Assembly (NCBI RefSeq): GCF_016624945.1
Contig: NZ_JACVUI010000002.1
Location: 124,001-188,000, forward strand
Length of the DNA: 64,000 nucleotides
Source of the DNA: Acinetobacter sp. S54
GTDB taxonomy: Bacteria > Pseudomonadota > Gammaproteobacteria > Pseudomonadales > Moraxellaceae
Reading direction: 5' to 3'
Of this stretch, positions 1-7,811 are shown piece after piece. The first letter of the stretch is position 1. Every line of letters starts with the position of its first letter. A program made the position numbers and the translations under genes. Below the pieces are notes generated by a model. It was not told the origin of the DNA, ran no database searches, and saw nothing but the letters and a program-made list of their open reading frames with translations.

Positions 1-475
1 TCTGTGCTCGGCTAATCTCGGTACGCGCAATAGTGTTGGCTCTAGACTTTGCCACATGCCCACTTGCCATGATCATGCTTGAGATTTCGCTCGCTCGGCT
101 GCCCTCGATGAGCGCCCGCGTCGATAGATCCTGAATACGTTGTGCTGCATCTAAAGGCAATGACTTAATCAATCGTACTTGCTCATGTAAGAGCTGCTGA
201 TATACCGCACCGACATCAGTATTACGAATCTGATCTTTCACACCACGTGACAAGTCTTGCGCGTAAATGAGCCATGTTTTCTCATCACGCAATGAAACGT
301 CAGTGATGATACGACCAGCTGCATTCTTGGCCCAGTGCTCTAGCGTGTTGCTGTACTCATTCAATGCGGCAACAATCAAAGGATAGGTTTGAGGGTTATT
401 TACATCAAAGCCCTTAACGATTGTATCGATATAGCCAGCAATTTTTCTAAGCTGCTGACTGTACCTTATCTCCAT
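1..475 (-). CDS. Phage head morphogenesis protein, MuF/SPP1 gp7-like (3' part outside window)
   Basis: Partial gene, about 158 codons visible, running off the left edge of the window. The start is the ATG at 475, which overlaps the end of the portal gene by 29 bases, the usual tight portal-MuF arrangement. The visible N-terminal part is helical and ends in a segment reading ARTEISRAQ, the conserved core seen in SPP1 gp7/Mu gpF minor head proteins. These proteins sit inside the procapsid near the portal and help head assembly and DNA ejection. The assignment rests on that motif plus position directly after the portal. The C-terminal part cannot be judged. Confidence 0.75.
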   Translation of the reverse strand, partial: MEIRYSQQLRKIAGYIDTIVKGFDVNNPQTYPLIVAALNEYSNTLEHWAKNAAGRIITDVSLRDEKTWLIYAQDLSRGVKDQIRNTDVGAVYQQLLHEQVRLIKSLPLDAAQRIQDLSTRALIEGSRASEISSMIMASGHVAKSRANTIARTEISRAQ

Positions 476-1859
476 TTTCCGCGCCCGGTGCGGTGTCAGT
501 CGGTTGATTTGGTTCTTCATCTTCTAACTTGCTCCGGGGTGGCGGTGGATCATCGTCCGCATTTTCAATTTCCTCATCGGTGATATGCGAAAACACGCCC
601 GTAACTTCAGATGATTGACGCAGTTCTTTAAGGGCAGTACTACGGCTAATTAAACCGTTTTCCTCGGCAGTTGAGACAGCCTGAACAATCGTATTTGCCA
701 CCTCAGCCTTAACCTTTTCATCAATCTGCCAAAGTGAAGCAAAGTCAAATTTGAATGAATCAGGTAAAGCCTTACCCATCTTAGATAGCGATACAACTTC
801 AATCAGCGTTTGCAACGGCGTACGCATACGACCTTCTTGTTGCTGGTTGATATTGTCGTAGTAGTTCGACAGATCCGACTCACCTGTAGCATTCATGCCC
901 GCAGGGGACTGGCCGAATAAACGCACAAGTGGAATACCCAATGCCCCTGAAATCTGCTGTCCAAATTGAATAAGTAAATCATCCAGTCCAGAAAAGCTAT
1001 ATTGATGCGTCTCAAAGGTATCGCTTGCATCCATCAGTGTCATGCCTTCGTTGGACTGCCACATGCGAATCTGTTCGATCTGTTTCACTAATGCATCATA
1101 AAGCTGACCGCCCTTAGCAATAATTGCCCGCAAACCATTGACCTTGTATGTCCGCAAGTGAGCCTTATAAACAAGCTGGCCAGCGCCTAATGTTGCACTA
1201 TCAAAAATCGTTAAACGATCTTCTAGGCGCTCAATAACTGATTGACCCCATAGGTTTTCAGCAATGGATTGCCAATATGGAAGTTCAACCCCATCCATAC
1301 GAATGATGCGCGAGTAATGCACTCGTTGGTCACACAAGCCTACTGAATGAGTAATCACATCATAAAACTTGGGCATCCCATAATATGGTCCATACTCAGT
1401 AACCAGATCATGAAGTGTGGGCGTAACCATCCAGCGGTCTAATACCAATAAACCTTTGAATTGATCCCTACCAACGGTTTTAATATTTAACGGCGTTGAG
1501 ACGTTTTGCCCATCAATGAGCATCACGGCGATTGCACCACCATAGAGACGAGACCACTTAATTGTTTTGTTTAGCTTATCCCAGACTTGCAATCGATCTA
1601 ACTCTTGTTGGATTTCCTCAGCATCTTCAGGCGATTCTAGTCCACGCATATTAATGCCTTCGCGTGTCATATCATCAGCAACCACATCAACTGCCTGACC
1701 TACTACCCAACTCGAACGATACATCGATTCAAGCTTGACACGGTTACGGCTTAGATAGTTTGGATTGTATGTTGACTGATCGTGTTGACTTCCTGCGCCC
1801 AAGCCAACCCGAGCCGCGAAGTTTTGAAAACTATCCGCAGTAAATTTAAGTAATCCCAT
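447..1859 (-). CDS. Phage portal protein, DUF1073 family
   Basis: A 470-aa protein matching the DUF1073 portal family (the family now also named Acb1-like N-terminal in domain databases). Portals form the dodecameric ring at one capsid vertex through which DNA is packaged and ejected. It lies 12 bases after the large terminase and just before the MuF-like gene, the standard packaging order. Family-like stretches include an N-terminal block with NRVKLESMYRSSWVVGQAVD and a central region with QISGALGIPLVRLFGQSPAG. The C-terminus is acidic and proline-rich and looks unstructured. The Acb1 name reflects shared fold only; nothing here supports an anti-CBASS role. Confidence 0.88.
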   Translation of the reverse strand: MGLLKFTADSFQNFAARVGLGAGSQHDQSTYNPNYLSRNRVKLESMYRSSWVVGQAVDVVADDMTREGINMRGLESPEDAEEIQQELDRLQVWDKLNKTIKWSRLYGGAIAVMLIDGQNVSTPLNIKTVGRDQFKGLLVLDRWMVTPTLHDLVTEYGPYYGMPKFYDVITHSVGLCDQRVHYSRIIRMDGVELPYWQSIAENLWGQSVIERLEDRLTIFDSATLGAGQLVYKAHLRTYKVNGLRAIIAKGGQLYDALVKQIEQIRMWQSNEGMTLMDASDTFETHQYSFSGLDDLLIQFGQQISGALGIPLVRLFGQSPAGMNATGESDLSNYYDNINQQQEGRMRTPLQTLIEVVSLSKMGKALPDSFKFDFASLWQIDEKVKAEVANTIVQAVSTAEENGLISRSTALKELRQSSEVTGVFSHITDEEIENADDDPPPPRSKLEDEEPNQPTDTAPGAENGDKVQSAA

Positions 1860-1871
1860 ATTTTTCTCGAA

Positions 1872-3530
1872 TTAAAGCTTGCCCCAGACACTCAGCTCTG
1901 AAACTTGCGGGTTATAACAGATCATGACGCTATCAGCTCGGTTCGGTGATGCTGTGCCGTCTGGTTGCTTGTTGACTAAGATTTTACCTACACCATTTTT
2001 GGTATAAGTCGGCTGTGATAGCTCTGTAGTAAGTAATGCCAACTCTTTGGTATCAATATCTGCACTAGATAGAGAAATGAGCATATCTGGATCATACTCA
2101 CGCCCATTGATTGCGCGGTATGTCTCTTGGAACCTTAGGCGTAAGGACCACCACGATTGAGCCTTGAGGTTTGCAAAAAAGTCTTTGTTAAATCGACTTT
2201 CTACCATCTGTCCATCTGGATCATGAACAGCGCCTGAACCTCTAAACGGTTGTACATCTACCTCAGGCAATCCTTTTTCACGCTGCTGATCGTTGACTAC
2301 TCTCGAATCGCCACGCACACCCGCACCTAAACCATCAGCATCATAAAACAGGGTATCGATTGAATCCTCAATTGAGATATCCATTGCCTTTTGAGTTGTG
2401 CCAAAGATGTCATCACCTTTGCCTGACCATGTATCAAGCCGTTTAAGCACGATACCGTGACGCCATGCGAGTGAGTTTTTATCTTTACCCTCATCCGCAA
2501 CATCAAGCCCACCAATACGATCACCTGTGGCTTCAATGCCAAGTTTGATATGTGCATCAAGAGCAGCTTGAATCCATGTACTAGGAATCAATACACCCTC
2601 AACCGACGCAGCATAGTTAATGTCCACTTCTTGCGCTAAAACCACATCATCTAAAGTGGCCAACTGTTTTTCGTACCAAGGATTAATGAGCTTACCGTTA
2701 TATATAACAGTCCAATTCTTATCTGGATTAGCCCGCCAAGGCATAGTAAACACGGCGTAACGACCGCTAAATCTATCCTGATGAAATCGATCACCAATAC
2801 CATTAGGTGTTGATCCTTTGATATGAACGTTTGTATTTTGCGAAATAGCAGCGTCTACCGCTTCCTGACGCTCTACGAATGCCCATTCGTCAAGAAAGTA
2901 CATTGTGGTACGTCCACCACGACCAATGTTATCGCCAGCCTCACCCGTGATAGTTGCACCATTGTCCGGGTTAATGATTCGCATGTAGTTGTCATGAACT
3001 TTCTCAACAAAGCCTTTTGGTTTCATCCAGTCAGGCATTTTGCTAAACATATCTCGGAACTTGTGTAATAAGGTTTTTGGATCACCCTTTTTATCCACTA
3101 GTTCTTCTTTACGGCTACCTACACCACCTGCAAAGCCATCAACAAATAACCAACGGTGCAAATAAAATCCAAGCACAACGTAGCTCATTCCCTCATCACG
3201 GGATTTTTCAATCAAGCCATGTGTCTGAGTGTTTTCACGTTCAAGTAGCCAATCGATCAGCTCGACCTGTTTCGGGCGCAGCACAAACGGCAAATTAGCG
3301 GGCAACCCAAACGGCATGCCGCGCGGATCGTAGGTCCATATCCAGTGATCAAACCAGTGAGCTGGATCATTTTTGCACTTGTACATTTCAGCTTGAATGC
3401 TGAGTTCATTTTGTTCAATCACTGCCTTGTAGTAGTAACGGCGTGTCATCTCCGCAATGACTTCAGGTAACCGTGTATTGATCGTCCATTCTTTAATTAA
3501 TGGCGCTATTTCATCCAGTGCATATGTCAT
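1872..3530 (-). CDS. Phage terminase large subunit
   Basis: A 552-aa DNA-packaging motor protein. The N-terminal ATPase half has a degenerate Walker A region near residues 107-118 (EKSRDEGMSYVV) and a Walker B motif TTMYFLDEWAF near residue 210. The C-terminal half has the start of an RNase H-like nuclease fold (GGLDVADEGKDKNSLA) for cutting the concatemer. It overlaps the DUF2280 gene upstream by 4 bases and is followed by the portal gene, so this is the packaging module. Length is normal for a TerL and no lesion is seen. Confidence 0.92.
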   Translation of the reverse strand: MTYALDEIAPLIKEWTINTRLPEVIAEMTRRYYYKAVIEQNELSIQAEMYKCKNDPAHWFDHWIWTYDPRGMPFGLPANLPFVLRPKQVELIDWLLERENTQTHGLIEKSRDEGMSYVVLGFYLHRWLFVDGFAGGVGSRKEELVDKKGDPKTLLHKFRDMFSKMPDWMKPKGFVEKVHDNYMRIINPDNGATITGEAGDNIGRGGRTTMYFLDEWAFVERQEAVDAAISQNTNVHIKGSTPNGIGDRFHQDRFSGRYAVFTMPWRANPDKNWTVIYNGKLINPWYEKQLATLDDVVLAQEVDINYAASVEGVLIPSTWIQAALDAHIKLGIEATGDRIGGLDVADEGKDKNSLAWRHGIVLKRLDTWSGKGDDIFGTTQKAMDISIEDSIDTLFYDADGLGAGVRGDSRVVNDQQREKGLPEVDVQPFRGSGAVHDPDGQMVESRFNKDFFANLKAQSWWSLRLRFQETYRAINGREYDPDMLISLSSADIDTKELALLTTELSQPTYTKNGVGKILVNKQPDGTASPNRADSVMICYNPQVSELSVWGKL

Positions 3531-4027
3531 AACTTTCCATTAATCGCTAAGCGCGAGAGTTCTTGAGGTGTAAGTTTCGCAAGATCTTCAGGTGTGTAGG
3601 TTGGAATAGATTGTTTTTGCTCTGACTCAGTCTTTATGGCCCCACCATTAGCACCTGTAACTTCTTGACGTATCACCCGCCCATCTGTCTCTTGGAATGC
3701 CTGCTTAAGCAAATTCTGTTTAGCCCGTTTATTGCGCCCAGAATCTTCGTACATATTCTGAATTTCTTTTAAACGAAATGCCTTATTAGCAATTGGGATA
3801 TCCAAAATGTTTTCTTGAAATTTTTTACGAGTCTCATAAAAAAGATCTTTTAATTTTTTGCTTAAGTTGCGCCCTGCATATTTAGTTGGGTCGTAACTAT
3901 GGCACTGTTTTCGGTCAATTTTAATGTTGTAGGTTTCTTCTACCGAGTCAGCCACTTGTTGAGGTGTTTCAAAGCAAGCAAGAGACTGAACTATAAATAT
4001 TTTTACAGGCTCTTTTAGTGCTGCCAT
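3527..4027 (-). CDS. DUF2280 family protein, probable small terminase subunit
   Basis: A 166-aa protein of the DUF2280 type, beginning with a helix-turn-helix-like N-terminus (QQVADSVEETYNIKIDRKQC) and a basic middle section. Small terminases recognise phage DNA and recruit the large subunit. Its stop overlaps the large terminase start by 4 bases, which supports co-translation and the small-terminase role, but the family itself is formally uncharacterised. A terminator lies just upstream of its start, so expression depends on readthrough or on a local promoter in 4028-4065. Confidence 0.72.
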   Translation of the reverse strand: MAALKEPVKIFIVQSLACFETPQQVADSVEETYNIKIDRKQCHSYDPTKYAGRNLSKKLKDLFYETRKKFQENILDIPIANKAFRLKEIQNMYEDSGRNKRAKQNLLKQAFQETDGRVIRQEVTGANGGAIKTESEQKQSIPTYTPEDLAKLTPQELSRLAINGKL

Positions 4028-4065
4028 AAACTCACCTTTGTCGTGCTACGTCGTACAAGACAGGC

Positions 4066-4087
4066 AAAAAAAAGAGCCCGGAGGCTC
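4066..4087 (-). terminator. Rho-independent terminator, leftward
   Basis: Read on the minus strand, GAGCC-TCCG-GGCTC forms a 5-bp GC-rich hairpin with a tetraloop followed by eight Ts. It overlaps the stop codon of the metallopeptidase gene and stands before the terminase genes, so late transcription needs antitermination (a Q-like protein is encoded upstream) or a new promoter. Confidence 0.8.
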
Positions 4088-4727
4088 AATTAATAATGCA
4101 AGTCCCACAGCACGCAGCTATATTTTTCTCTGATACAAACGGCGCTTGTTTTGCGACTTCGATCAAACGTTTAACACTATCACTTGCGCCCCAGCGTTTG
4201 ACTACACCGACAAATTCTTCAACGTCATGGCTAGCTAAATAGTGCTTTGGTAGGCCAGTCATGTCGCTATAGAGCGGCTCACCATCTTCGTCACGCTCAA
4301 CACCGATGTGATAGAGTTCATGTTCGATGAGAGCACAAAACTCTCGATCACTCGCTTGTTCACAAAAGCTGGCATCAATTGTAATAAGATAAACAGGTAC
4401 AAAGCCGAACCAATCACGCATCTGTTGTTCTTGTCGTGCTTTCTTCCATCCACCCTGATTAAACATCACTTTTTCACATTGACCCAATACCATTCGCTTT
4501 TTAGCTACGGCGGCAGATGATGCCCAAGCAAATGCCAAAAAAGTTTCGTCGTCATGAAGCAGTTCAGCGATATGGTCATGGTCTGGGTTGTGCAGCTCAC
4601 CACCTAAAGTTAAGAAATTGGCAATCACCCACTCTTTTAGATCCGGTGCAGCGATTATACGAATTGCTTCCTCTTCTTCAGCTTGATCGATAAAGTCAGT
4701 CTTCGGGAATGGTCTGATCTGGTCCAT
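4086..4727 (-). CDS. Putative phage metallopeptidase (zincin HExxH)
   Basis: A 213-aa protein with a clear zinc-protease motif, IEHELYHIG (H136, E137, H140), preceded by a hydrophobic strand (FVPVYLITIDASF). This matches the putative phage metallopeptidase family found near terminase genes in many prophages; its substrate is unknown. The gene start overlaps the end of the upstream nuclease-like gene by 32 bases, and a terminator follows directly. Zinc binding and proteolysis are inferred from the motif only. Confidence 0.75.
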   Translation of the reverse strand: MDQIRPFPKTDFIDQAEEEEAIRIIAAPDLKEWVIANFLTLGGELHNPDHDHIAELLHDDETFLAFAWASSAAVAKKRMVLGQCEKVMFNQGGWKKARQEQQMRDWFGFVPVYLITIDASFCEQASDREFCALIEHELYHIGVERDEDGEPLYSDMTGLPKHYLASHDVEEFVGVVKRWGASDSVKRLIEVAKQAPFVSEKNIAACCGTCIIN

Positions 4728-5124
4728 TTTCTAATCTCGCTAATTCGCTCTTAATCCAATGAATCACATAACCTGATTCGATATTACACGGATCAAAACG
4801 AATATGTTGATACCCAAGTTCTTCAGCTAAATCATATTTACTATATGCATTCGCTATCTTTTTGCCACAGCGACCCACCGCCCAAGAGCTACCCGCGATT
4901 TCAATGAGAAGATTCAATTTCACAATATAGAAATCAAACCGCCAATTTTTTGTTGATTCAAATTTAAATCTACGGCGATAACCAATGAGATTTTCTTCTA
5001 GTTCTTGGAATAGGGTTTCTTCAGCTTCGAGATAATTTTGCTTAGCTTTAGGGAGTGGTTTTGTTCTTGGTTTGGGTTTTAACGGCAATTTTTTGGTTTT
5101 GGATTTATATATGTCTATTTCCAT
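4696..5124 (-). CDS. DUF559/Vsr-like PD-(D/E)xK nuclease-type protein
   Basis: A 142-aa protein with a lysine/proline-rich N-terminus and a C-terminal domain containing NWRFDFYIVKLNLLIEIAG and a GRCG segment. The pattern F-x-F-E...NWR-x-D-F...N-x-L-I-E matches the other nuclease-like protein of this prophage at 7228-7629, so the two are paralogues. The fold suggests a Vsr/DUF559-type endonuclease; here the catalytic-strand residues read IEIAG instead of IEVEG, so activity may be reduced. Nucleases next to terminase genes often help packaging, but that role is inference. Confidence 0.6.
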   Translation of the reverse strand: MEIDIYKSKTKKLPLKPKPRTKPLPKAKQNYLEAEETLFQELEENLIGYRRRFKFESTKNWRFDFYIVKLNLLIEIAGSSWAVGRCGKKIANAYSKYDLAEELGYQHIRFDPCNIESGYVIHWIKSELARLENGPDQTIPED

Positions 5125-5301
5125 AAATAGTTGCTCTGCAAATAAGCAATAACACTTGTAATCTGATCATGTGACTTTATTGTGAACAACTGGTTAAATT
5201 CCATGCTCACCTCAATACTTCTAATACTTAACTTAATATTTCCTAATTATTTTTTAAGCGATGTAATTGTACAATGATAAAAAAACGATCAGGACTTTAA
5301 A

Positions 5302-5382
5302 ATGATGATTCAAATACCTTATGTTTTGTTGGCAATCATTGCCCTATTACTACTTCTCTATTACATCCAAAATAGCAAATAA
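5302..5382 (+). CDS. Tiny single-membrane-helix peptide (26 aa)
   Basis: A 26-codon reading frame on the strand opposite the surrounding late genes. The product is nearly all hydrophobic (IPYVLLAIIALLLLLYYIQ) with polar ends, one predicted membrane helix. A ribosome-binding-like AGGA lies 8 bases upstream of the first ATG, and TACAAT about 30 bases upstream could be a -10 box. A second peptide of the same design follows at 5515. Size and composition recall type I toxin peptides or small phage membrane proteins. It could also be a chance ORF in AT-rich DNA. Confidence 0.4.
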   Translation: MMIQIPYVLLAIIALLLLLYYIQNSK

Positions 5383-5514
5383 TGTCACATTTGTAGGTTT
5401 GTTATCGAAAAATACATACAGAACTTTCTAGATAATTGTTTACCAAACGTTAAGAAACCTATTTAATAGGAATTAATTAGAAAAACTAATTCTATCCCTT
5501 ATTGAGACAACTCC

Positions 5515-5592
5515 ATGAGCATTACCACGATATTGATAGTGCTAACAATACTAGGTTTAATTTTTCTGTACATCTTATGGAATCATCGTTAA
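5515..5592 (+). CDS. Tiny single-membrane-helix peptide (25 aa)
   Basis: A 25-codon frame on the plus strand, 132 bases after the similar peptide at 5302. The product has a hydrophobic helix (TILIVLTILGLIFLYIL) ending in WNHR, typical of very small membrane peptides. The ribosome-binding site is poor. It ends just before a terminator that serves the opposite strand. Two such peptides in a row make chance less likely, but no homologue is recognised. Confidence 0.38.
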   Translation: MSITTILIVLTILGLIFLYILWNHR

Positions 5593-5603
5593 TTAAGTTT
5601 TCA

Positions 5604-5635
5604 TAAAAAAACCCATACTGTTTTAGCAATATGGG
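5604..5635 (-). terminator. Rho-independent terminator, leftward
   Basis: On the minus strand CCCATATTG-CTAAAA-CAGTATGGG gives a 9-bp stem with one G-T pair, followed by seven Ts. It closes the short gene at 5729-5929. Confidence 0.8.
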
Positions 5636-5728
5636 CTATCAAGGCTGATTACAGAAATTAAGTTCTAATTCCTGCATGATCACTTTACGTGAAAATTAAA
5701 GTAATTTAGTAAATTGTTGTAAATAAGT

Positions 5729-5929
5729 TCACCTAAATCCTTTTATCATGTGTCTTTGGCGTCTCATCAGCCCTAGGACTTTTTTGCGTGCAATAATTTC
5801 GTCTAAGGAGAATGGCAAATTTAAAGCTAGGCTTTCATTGGGCATGTCACTGTTTTCGATTAAAAAAATATCTTGTTCAGTGGTCCAAGGTGAAACAACC
5901 ACTATAGGCCGCATTGGGAATCTTTTCAT
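5729..5929 (-). CDS. Small protein with SANT/Myb-like helix-turn-helix appearance
   Basis: A 66-aa hypothetical protein. The central part (PWTTEQDIFLIENSDMPNES...LPFSLDEIIARKKVLGL) follows the pattern of Myb/SANT or GcrA-like helix-turn-helix domains: W-[ST]-x-E-x-D/I-x-x-L...G-L. A small DNA-binding role in phage regulation is possible. The start could be the internal ATG encoding MRPIVVV. Terminators flank it on both sides (6001-6020 upstream and 5604-5635 downstream), so it is an independent short unit or is read only with antitermination. Confidence 0.5.
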   Translation of the reverse strand: MKRFPMRPIVVVSPWTTEQDIFLIENSDMPNESLALNLPFSLDEIIARKKVLGLMRRQRHMIKGFR

Positions 5930-6000
5930 TGGGCTAATTTATTTAAATTTGTTAAATAGATACCATTTTTTCACAAATAAAGTAAGCCATGTCTGACAAT

Positions 6001-6020
6001 AAAAAACCACCCGAAGGAGG
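6001..6020 (-). terminator. Probable rho-independent terminator, leftward
   Basis: On the minus strand CCTCC-TTCG-GGTGG pairs with one T-T mismatch around a stable TTCG tetraloop and is followed by six Ts. It sits just after the gene at 6039-6305. Confidence 0.65.
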
Positions 6021-6038
6021 CTTTAGATTAAATTTGTG

Positions 6039-6305
6039 TTAATCAATACTAATAACTTCATATTCAAATTTGTCTGAACCGATAATCCCCACTAAAATTT
6101 TAGAACCTATAGATATTTCACTCTCGTCAAGTTTTTCAATATCAATTTTATTGTGGTTTTCATCAAAAAATTGAGATGATGATCTTAATAAAGGATCAGC
6201 AAGATTCCTGCTTCCTGTTAGCTCAGTACTAACAAATGAATAAATATTAAAAACCTTTCCTGAGGCTATATGTTTAATTTTATAATTGGTTTTTGCTTTG
6301 CTCAT
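6039..6305 (-). CDS. Hypothetical prophage protein (88 aa)
   Basis: An 88-aa protein of unknown function, predicted to be mostly beta-strand in its second half (EISIGSKILVGIIGSDKFEYEVISID), with no signal peptide or membrane helix. It is the first gene after the early-operon terminator and the non-coding stretch, and is closed by its own terminator. The start ATG at 6305 has a weak AAGAG upstream. No family is recognised. Confidence 0.5.
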   Translation of the reverse strand: MSKAKTNYKIKHIASGKVFNIYSFVSTELTGSRNLADPLLRSSSQFFDENHNKIDIEKLDESEISIGSKILVGIIGSDKFEYEVISID

Positions 6306-6603
6306 GAGATTAACTCTTAAATTAAAATCAAGACAATAGCATAGAAGACATACACTATATTAACTTTAAAATTTAAAAAGACGTGGTGATCTGCCACATC
6401 CCTGCCTTAGATTACGATATTGATCAGCTCGGCAACTGATCTACCGCTACTCAACACAATAAACTTCTCAAAGTTAGCTATTGATCCGCCCTGTGTCTTT
6501 CAATTCCATTGGGCGGGGTGTCACCCCAATTTTAAGGCTCTGAGGCTAACTCAATCTGTGACGAAATCAGATCGGATACATTGGTTGTCTTTTTGCAGAC
6601 AAC
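6306..6603 (-). other. Non-coding stretch between early terminator and late genes; candidate late promoter/Q-site region
   Basis: About 300 bases with no complete gene. On the minus strand a 30-codon open stretch at 6407-6499 (including GSIANFEKFIVLSSG) reads like protein but lacks a start and is closed by a stop upstream, so it may be a gene remnant. A GGGGT-GAC-ACCCC hairpin lies near 6514-6526. Position between the Q-like gene and the late genes is where a late promoter and Q-utilisation site would be expected. TATAGT at about 6351-6356 (minus strand) is a possible -10 box, without a clear -35. Confidence 0.4.
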
Positions 6604-6628
6604 AAAAAAGCCCATCGAATGATGAGCT
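6604..6628 (-). terminator. Strong rho-independent terminator ending the early operon
   Basis: Minus strand AGCTCATC-ATTC-GATGGGCT forms an 8-bp stem with one T-G pair and is followed by a T run. It lies 85 bases after the Q-like gene and ends the leftward early transcript. Confidence 0.85.
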
Positions 6629-6712
6629 TTTAAATACTTAGTGAATTACTATAACTTCGTCCACTATAACAGAAATATGCCATATTACCTGTACAGGGTC
6701 AAGTTAAGTAGC

Positions 6713-7231
6713 TTATTTATATTTAATAAATCCATATCGACTATGAAGCGCCGCTAAACCACATTTCACATCAGAACGAGCATCCATTTCTGAGCGTAAG
6801 ATTGTAGGGTTATCTACACGCCCGACCTTAATCACCATGTTAGGCCATGAGTTCCCATAAAAATAACGGTCAATAACAGCATCAAGCCACTCATCTAATA
6901 TTTCTGACTGACCTTGCATGTCCAAGATGAGGCGTTGTACAGCACGTGCTTCATTATCTGTAATTTCACAAGCACAGCCTTTACGCCTAACCGTAGGTTG
7001 TTCTTCACTTGAAATGTAATATGCAATCATTTGACGCTTCTTTTTAACACCAAGCTTAAACTTCTTCCGCTTTGTTACTGCCTGATCCATAGCGACAGCA
7101 ATCGGATTTATGCTCTTACCACAAATTCCAGTGTTTGAGTACATCCATGCCCCAAACTGATAAAGCCATTCTTCTAGACTGTATTTGGACCAATCCGTTG
7201 CTTGCATTATTGTTACCGCTGCATTCATCAC
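6713..7231 (-). CDS. Q-like phage antitermination protein
   Basis: A 172-aa protein, last gene of the leftward early operon, starting with an ATGA overlap with the gene before it. The N-terminus (EEWLYQFGAWMYSNTG...INPIAVAMDQA) and the later ITDNEARAVQRLILDM segment resemble phage antitermination protein Q. Q loads on RNA polymerase at the late promoter and lets it pass terminators. Four leftward terminators lie downstream (6604, 6001, 5604, 4066), which fits such a role. The residues CACE could be part of a metal site but only two cysteines cluster there. Confidence 0.65.
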   Translation of the reverse strand: MMNAAVTIMQATDWSKYSLEEWLYQFGAWMYSNTGICGKSINPIAVAMDQAVTKRKKFKLGVKKKRQMIAYYISSEEQPTVRRKGCACEITDNEARAVQRLILDMQGQSEILDEWLDAVIDRYFYGNSWPNMVIKVGRVDNPTILRSEMDARSDVKCGLAALHSRYGFIKYK

Positions 7232-7629
7232 AAACCACCTCTCACCAAATCTTCAATCTGCTTTATCGTCAAACCGCTTATTACTTGCTGCGTACTGAAC
7301 CGCAGGACCTTAAAACCCAAAACCGCTGCCGCGTTGTATTTTTCCATATCCCCCAGATAACCTTTTGCTCTTGTATGTCGTCCGTTACTCCAAATACCGC
7401 CTTCCACTTCAATCAAAATATTCGTCCCTGTTATCAAGAAATCAGCCCGCCAATTTCGTTCAGGATGAAACTTGTATTCTTGTTCAAACGCTATTTTTAA
7501 AGCTTTTAAATGCCTTGCCAATGTAACTTCACCTTCGCTTTGAACTCTTTGGCATTTAACTGAACGGCGTTTCTTACCTTTCTTTACTAGAAATTTAGTA
7601 CGGTATTCGGCAAGGCTTATTGAGGTCAC
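7228..7629 (-). CDS. DUF559/Vsr-like nuclease, possible resolvase substitute
   Basis: A 133-aa protein with a PD-(D/E)xK-like domain: NWRADFLITGTNILIEVEGG, then W-S-N-G-R-H and a C-terminal LGFKVLRFS strand, as in DUF559/Vsr-type nucleases. It overlaps its neighbours by 4 bases on both sides. Lambdoid phages usually encode a Holliday junction resolvase (RusA or similar) immediately before Q, so this nuclease may serve there. The catalytic aspartate and glutamates appear intact, unlike in its paralogue at 4696-5124. Function is inferred from fold pattern and position. Confidence 0.68.
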   Translation of the reverse strand: MTSISLAEYRTKFLVKKGKKRRSVKCQRVQSEGEVTLARHLKALKIAFEQEYKFHPERNWRADFLITGTNILIEVEGGIWSNGRHTRAKGYLGDMEKYNAAAVLGFKVLRFSTQQVISGLTIKQIEDLVRGGL

Positions 7630-7811
7630 TTAGACTCACCTCGTTTGATCAAAGTAAAGCAGCCATAATTTCCAACAAACTTTTGCCCACTGTCATCAAC
7701 TGCAGCCACCACAAGATTTTTAATGTGTGTCACTGTCAATGTGCTTGTTGCTTGCTTCCAATGTTCAACGTCATGCTGGACTTTATCGCCAACTAAAAAA
7801 AGATTCTTCAT
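7626..7811 (-). CDS. Small prophage protein (61 aa)
   Basis: A 61-aa protein of unknown function. It looks like a small beta-barrel-type domain (FLVGDKVQHDVEHW...LVVAAVDDSGQKFVGNYGCFTLI). The start and stop each overlap the adjacent genes by 4 bases (ATGA), which is the main evidence that it is a real gene of the early operon. Confidence 0.6.
   Translation of the reverse strand: MKNLFLVGDKVQHDVEHWKQATSTLTVTHIKNLVVAAVDDSGQKFVGNYGCFTLIKRGESK

Larger units (their letters stand above)
5125..5728. other. AT-rich gap in the late region with two tiny ORFs
   Basis: A 604-base stretch without a longer gene. It holds the two tiny plus-strand membrane peptides (5302-5382 and 5515-5592) and one minus-strand terminator (5604-5635). 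The rest is AT-rich and shows no further ORF with a ribosome-binding site, no tRNA and no repeat that I can see. Confidence 0.6.

Noticed and set aside
447..1859. DUF1073 portal as an anti-CBASS (Acb1) protein
   Set aside because: Full portal length and place between terminase and MuF-like gene; the Acb1 name reflects a related domain, not function.
6420..6641. Plus-strand ORF of 73 codons next to the early terminator
   Set aside because: It runs across the terminator hairpin, is antisense to the leftward transcript and has no ribosome-binding site.
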